From Mesorhizobium qingshengii (lineage in GTDB: Bacteria > Pseudomonadota > Alphaproteobacteria > Rhizobiales > Rhizobiaceae): DNA of 64,000 nt. The notes under the pieces are model-generated. The model was given only the letters and a program-made list of their open reading frames with translations. It was not told the DNA's origin and did not search any database. A program made the position numbers and the translations under genes. Within the stretch, counting starts at the first letter, position 1. Every line of letters starts with the position of its first letter. The stretch is from contig NZ_JAPFQA010000012.1 of NCBI RefSeq assembly GCF_027563465.1, forward strand, positions 124,001-188,000, in the 5' to 3' direction. Below are positions 61,129 to 64,000 of this stretch, piece after piece.

Positions 61129-61908
61129 TCAGGTGTTGCGGCGGGCGCTTAGAAACCCGTCCTGATCATTCTCGTATTCGGTGTCGGCAAAGCCCTGACG
61201 TTCAGGGTATGGCAGGATTGGTTGATACGGAGCGGGATGCTTCGGCCCCTCCCAATCGGCCACAACAGCCGGCGAAGGCGCGGGCGCTTGTTCGGGCTTC
61301 GGCGTGATCTTTGGCCCTGGGGTAGGTTCTGGCGTGAGAAGAGCCTCAGCGGGCGGCGCAGGCCTCTCCGCCTCTCCGGCAGCTTGAGCACGTGAAAGGC
61401 GCGCTAGGCGGTCGGCAAGGCCGTCCAGGCCCTTAATTTCCAGGGTATCGCGGAATGCGGCAACCGAGACGTGCCGCCCAATAGCTTCCAGTCGGCGCAC
61501 GCGGTCGGAGAGTTTGATCTTTTTGATCGAGCCTATCCGCTTGCGATCCTCGCCGCGCCCGTCAAACAGCGCCTCGATCTCAATGCCGGCCACCAGGCCC
61601 TTTCGCCAGATCGGAGGCCATTCCTCGACCGGCAGAAGGTCTCCTGTTTCATCGTACAAGTCGAGTAGATCGGCCTCGACTTCTTCATGCAACCGATCAA
61701 GCAAATAGTCCGCATCTACCTCGACGCGATCCAGGCGCTTCTGCTGCCCTTCCTCAATCGCGGCCAGAATGTCGGGATCATCCATCATACGTGACGCCAT
61801 GACCGCCGCAGATGACGATGCATAGCCCGCGCGCAAGGCGGCTTCCGTGGCCGTCTCCGACCTCAGATATTCTTGAACGAACCGCCGCTGCTTGTGCGTG
61901 AGTGCCAT
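61129..61908 (-). CDS. Terminase small subunit
   Basis: A 259-aa DNA-packaging protein: an N-terminal HTH (MALTHKQRRFVQEYLRSETATEAALRAGYASSSAAVMASRMM) is the Terminase_2 signature, a central helical part follows and the C-terminal third is Pro-rich and disordered (PEPTPGPKITPKPEQAPAP). It would recognise phage DNA for packaging. The large subunit is not in view. ATG 61908 (MALTHKQ) starts the operon. Confidence 0.85.
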   Translation of the reverse strand: MALTHKQRRFVQEYLRSETATEAALRAGYASSSAAVMASRMMDDPDILAAIEEGQQKRLDRVEVDADYLLDRLHEEVEADLLDLYDETGDLLPVEEWPPIWRKGLVAGIEIEALFDGRGEDRKRIGSIKKIKLSDRVRRLEAIGRHVSVAAFRDTLEIKGLDGLADRLARLSRAQAAGEAERPAPPAEALLTPEPTPGPKITPKPEQAPAPSPAVVADWEGPKHPAPYQPILPYPERQGFADTEYENDQDGFLSARRNT

Positions 61909-61976
61909 GGGCAACCGCTATCAGCGCATGGTTGCTGTGACTTTCCGCCTTATACAAAATTAGCTTTTGTGAAGCT

Positions 61977-62110
61977 CCCGGATTACCGGATTACCCGGAT
62001 CAGTTTTATCCAAACGTGGAAATTTCGCAGTAGAGCCGCCTGTATATGTACGCATACTGCGAAACCCATAGAGGTGGCTGAAATCGATCCGGGTAATCCG
62101 GTAATCCGGG
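61977..62110. repeat. 25-bp perfect inverted repeat in a non-coding segment
   Basis: The left arm (61977-62001) and right arm (62086-62110) are exact reverse complements. Each arm is built from tandem GGATTACC-type octamers ending in CCCGGATC. The 84-base loop and the flanks (61909-62222, 314 bases) show no convincing gene; a plus frame through the right arm looks spurious. No homologous arm occurs elsewhere in the window. It could be a protein-binding or recombination site, an origin or a cruciform. Confidence 0.8.
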
Positions 62111-62222
62111 CCCATTGGGACGGTGGTCGATGAGGCGAATGTAAAGCCGCCCTGAGGACACCTCTTTAGGGTTGCTAAGGTAAAAATCCTCAGCTAGAAG
62201 AAGCGCCTCTCGGGGGCTTGGG

Positions 62223-62591
62223 GTGAATATTCAGCAAAACGTTGTAGAAGAGAATACAATATCGCCGCGTCTTTATATTGCACCTCTGGATGGCCTTCGT
62301 TTTTTTGCCTTCCTTGCAGTTCTTTCGACATCACCCATGCGATATCTGGGCCGCATCTCCTATGGCCTTTACGTCTTCCACTTTGTTTTCATCGGCTATT
62401 CAGTTGGCAGAGTGACGAAGATGCTTGGCCATCCGATCGCCCCCGCGAACTCAGCCGGAGACTACTGGCTCATGTGGCTGACAGCGCTGACACTCACGGT
62501 CGTTGCCGCGAGCATCAGCTATTTCGCTTTCGAAAAATGGATCGCCCAATTCAAGCGACGCTATGAGGCGGTCGAGGGGCGGCGTCCCTAG
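62223..62591 (+). pseudogene. Internally deleted acyltransferase-3 family gene
   Basis: A 122-aa product joins the N-terminal acyltransferase-3 motif LDGLRFFAFLAVL (about residues 22-34) directly to a C-terminal section (MRYLGRISYGLYVFHFVFIGY, then two membrane helices and FAFEKWIAQFKRRYE). The family is normally about 350-400 aa with ten helices, so roughly 250 residues are missing in frame. GTG start. It overlaps the end of the tail gene by four bases. It was probably an O-antigen acetylase. Confidence 0.65.
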
Positions 62592-64000
62592 TTGATCAGG
62601 CCGTGTACCCGCAGAGCATCCTCAATCGCCTTGATGCGCTGTGAAGCATTCCTTGCGGCATCATCAAGTGCCTGCACCGTGGCCTGCACGTAAGCGCCAG
62701 TGTGCGTCTGACCGGCATAGGATGCGAATGCCCCTTTATTTGCTGTGCCGGTGCCAGCAGTCCAGCCAATCTCGCGTGCCTTGATGATCTGGTTACCGCT
62801 TATCTTGATTGGCTGGTCGAAGGAATAGCCGTTGGCCGCCCCTGCGAACGCAAGAGCATCGGTCGAATGCGTTATCGTGACGTCGCCGTTTGCCCAGTTC
62901 AACACGCCGCCAGTAGCTAGGAACAGATCAGACCAGGCGATGGTCGGGGCACCAAGCGCCGCACCGTCATTGGCCGTGGGCCTCATGACGGTCGGAGCGA
63001 TCGCGTATGCATTTGCGCCGCCGATCTGCAAAATGAGCGCGCTAGGCTGTTGAACGAGCCTTACATTACCATTGGCGAAGTCCAGGGTGCCGCCCGTAGC
63101 CAAGAACACATCTGAAAACGGGAGTGCCGCTGTTCCGAGCGCAACCCCATCGGCAACCTTGGGGGTAAGGTTGGCCCCGATAAGCTGAACGCGGTCCAGC
63201 ATGTCGTTCGTGCCGTCTGTGTCGACAAGCTCATTCGTGATATTGGTAAAGGAGTTGATGCCGGTCTTTACACCCGTCACGCCGGTTCCGACCACAATAC
63301 CGTTGGTGAAGTCTCTAAGGTCGTTTCCGGTGACCGTATTCTTCCATGTGGCTGACCAACCACCACCGCCTGTCCCGATGCTGATGGCCGATCCCGCCCC
63401 TGCGCCGGGTCCCGAGATGACATTATTGGCGATAGTATTGTAGCCCACCCGGTTCATCACGATGCCATCGCCTTGCGTGAAAAACAGGTTGCCCACAATA
63501 TGCGAATGGAAGATGCCCTGTAGATTGGCTGCGGCAATGACAGCATTGATATGACAGTTCGCCATCGCCAGTTGGCTTTCGCTGCCAGTGATGGATACGA
63601 CCCAGTTGACACCGTAATTCACCGACACCCCGTCGCAATTGATGATGTGGATGCCTTCGACGTCATCCCCGGCATCCAGCCACTTGTCAGCGTAGGTGCC
63701 CTCGCAGCCATTGAAGAAGTGCGCCACCGGGTCATGCGTCGCATCGGCCTCAGAACTGATTTTGAAGAACGTTCCGGCCTGCGTTAGGACTTTGCCGAAC
63801 CAGCGCACGTTGCTGACATGGTTTTGACTGGCCTTCGACATGTAGAGACCGGTATCCCAGCGATAAGTGCCGCCCGAGCCTCGGAACACAATATCTGAAT
63901 AAAGTAGTGTGGGTGCCGGTCGGCCTTCAAGGCGGTTGGCGATGACCTTGAGGCCCACGCCACCACCCTCTACGCCGGTCGAAAAAGTCACGCCGTCGAT
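62588..64000 (-). CDS. Phage tail-spike-like beta-helix protein, partial
   Basis: The frame continues past the right edge, so the N-terminus is missing; 470 residues are visible. The first part is a parallel beta-helix (GNLFFTQGDGIVMNRVGYNTIANNVISGPG, GSAISIGTGGGG). Then come two copies of a tail-fibre repeat (ALGTAALPFSDVFLATGGTL and ALGAPTIAWSDLFLATGGVL), and finally a helical C-terminus (QATVQALDDAARNASQRIKAIEDALR). Such proteins bind or degrade surface polysaccharides (family knowledge). It is transcribed toward the acyltransferase remnant. Confidence 0.8.
   Translation of the reverse strand: MDGVTFSTGVEGGGVGLKVIANRLEGRPAPTLLYSDIVFRGSGGTYRWDTGLYMSKASQNHVSNVRWFGKVLTQAGTFFKISSEADATHDPVAHFFNGCEGTYADKWLDAGDDVEGIHIINCDGVSVNYGVNWVVSITGSESQLAMANCHINAVIAAANLQGIFHSHIVGNLFFTQGDGIVMNRVGYNTIANNVISGPGAGAGSAISIGTGGGGWSATWKNTVTGNDLRDFTNGIVVGTGVTGVKTGINSFTNITNELVDTDGTNDMLDRVQLIGANLTPKVADGVALGTAALPFSDVFLATGGTLDFANGNVRLVQQPSALILQIGGANAYAIAPTVMRPTANDGAALGAPTIAWSDLFLATGGVLNWANGDVTITHSTDALAFAGAANGYSFDQPIKISGNQIIKAREIGWTAGTGTANKGAFASYAGQTHTGAYVQATVQALDDAARNASQRIKAIEDALRVHGLIN

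Noticed and set aside
61873..62133. Plus-strand 86-codon frame across the 25-bp inverted repeat
   Set aside because: It runs antisense to the terminase gene start and through both repeat arms, with no ribosome site or protein-like pattern.
1..64000. CRISPR array
   Set aside because: No regularly spaced identical repeats were seen, and no cas genes.

Overview
The window looks like a chromosomal segment of a Mesorhizobium-like alphaproteobacterium (Hyphomicrobiales). This is inferred from its high GC content, from rhizobial gene orders (lptC-lptA-lptB-rpoN-hpf-ptsN; sppA-ihfB-lapA; ubiE-ubiB-coaBC; hsp20-DUF1150), from an OlsB ornithine-lipid acyltransferase, and from several dispersed intergenic palindromes of the kind common in this group. 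The genus is an inference; no database search was possible.

Layout. 1-16 kb: end of a DJ-1/PfpI gene, purC, a fatty acid desaturase, grpE, a TRIC-type membrane protein, olsB, a hybrid histidine kinase, acuI-like reductase, lspA, two methyltransferases, a YafY/WYL regulator with VOC and EVE genes, an ornithine-cyclodeaminase-family enzyme, lapA, ihfB and sppA. 16-22.5 kb: LPS export genes lptCAB, rpoN, hpf and ptsN, then DUF1150 and hsp20. 22.7-32.5 kb: nucleoside hydrolase, a pair of tandem related membrane-anchored unknowns, LysE exporter, amidase, ribokinase, an Ada-like AraC-MGMT fusion, nth and small membrane proteins. 32.5-43.9 kb: a GGDEF-EAL protein, NUDIX, ialB, coaBC carrying an extra ribbon-helix-helix N-terminus, ubiB, ubiE, add, upp and a retropepsin-like protease. 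43.9-52.1 kb: a nucleoside uptake and salvage block: BMP-type binding protein, ABC ATPase, two permeases, cdd, punA and deoA, facing add and upp. 52.3-54.2 kb: msrA and two membrane proteins.

54.6-64 kb is accessory DNA starting just after a tRNA-Ser(GGA) gene, a typical integration site. It holds a TIR-domain protein, a PrtN-type (pyocin activator) protein, a small XRE regulator with operator-like palindromes, and a tight six-gene phage-like operon (terminase small subunit, three unknowns, a winged-helix protein with a CPCC start, and an 831-aa virion-type protein with an embedded M15 peptidase). Beyond it lie a 25-bp perfect inverted repeat in non-coding DNA, an internally deleted acyltransferase and a beta-helix tail-spike gene that runs off the right edge. 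No integrase, large terminase or capsid gene is in view, so this is either the edge of a prophage or a reduced phage-derived element.

How genes fit together: purine and pyrimidine nucleosides imported by the BMP ABC system would be deaminated (Cdd, Add), phosphorolysed (PunA, DeoA) and the uracil recaptured (Upp); nucleoside hydrolase and ribokinase at 22.7-27.7 kb handle ribosides and free ribose. LptABC, OlsB, LspA and SppA serve the envelope. The best candidates for something new are the TIR/PrtN/XRE module beside the phage operon, the 25-bp inverted repeat, the RHH-CoaBC fusion with its repeat-rich upstream region, and the paralogous unknown pair at 23.7-24.5 kb.
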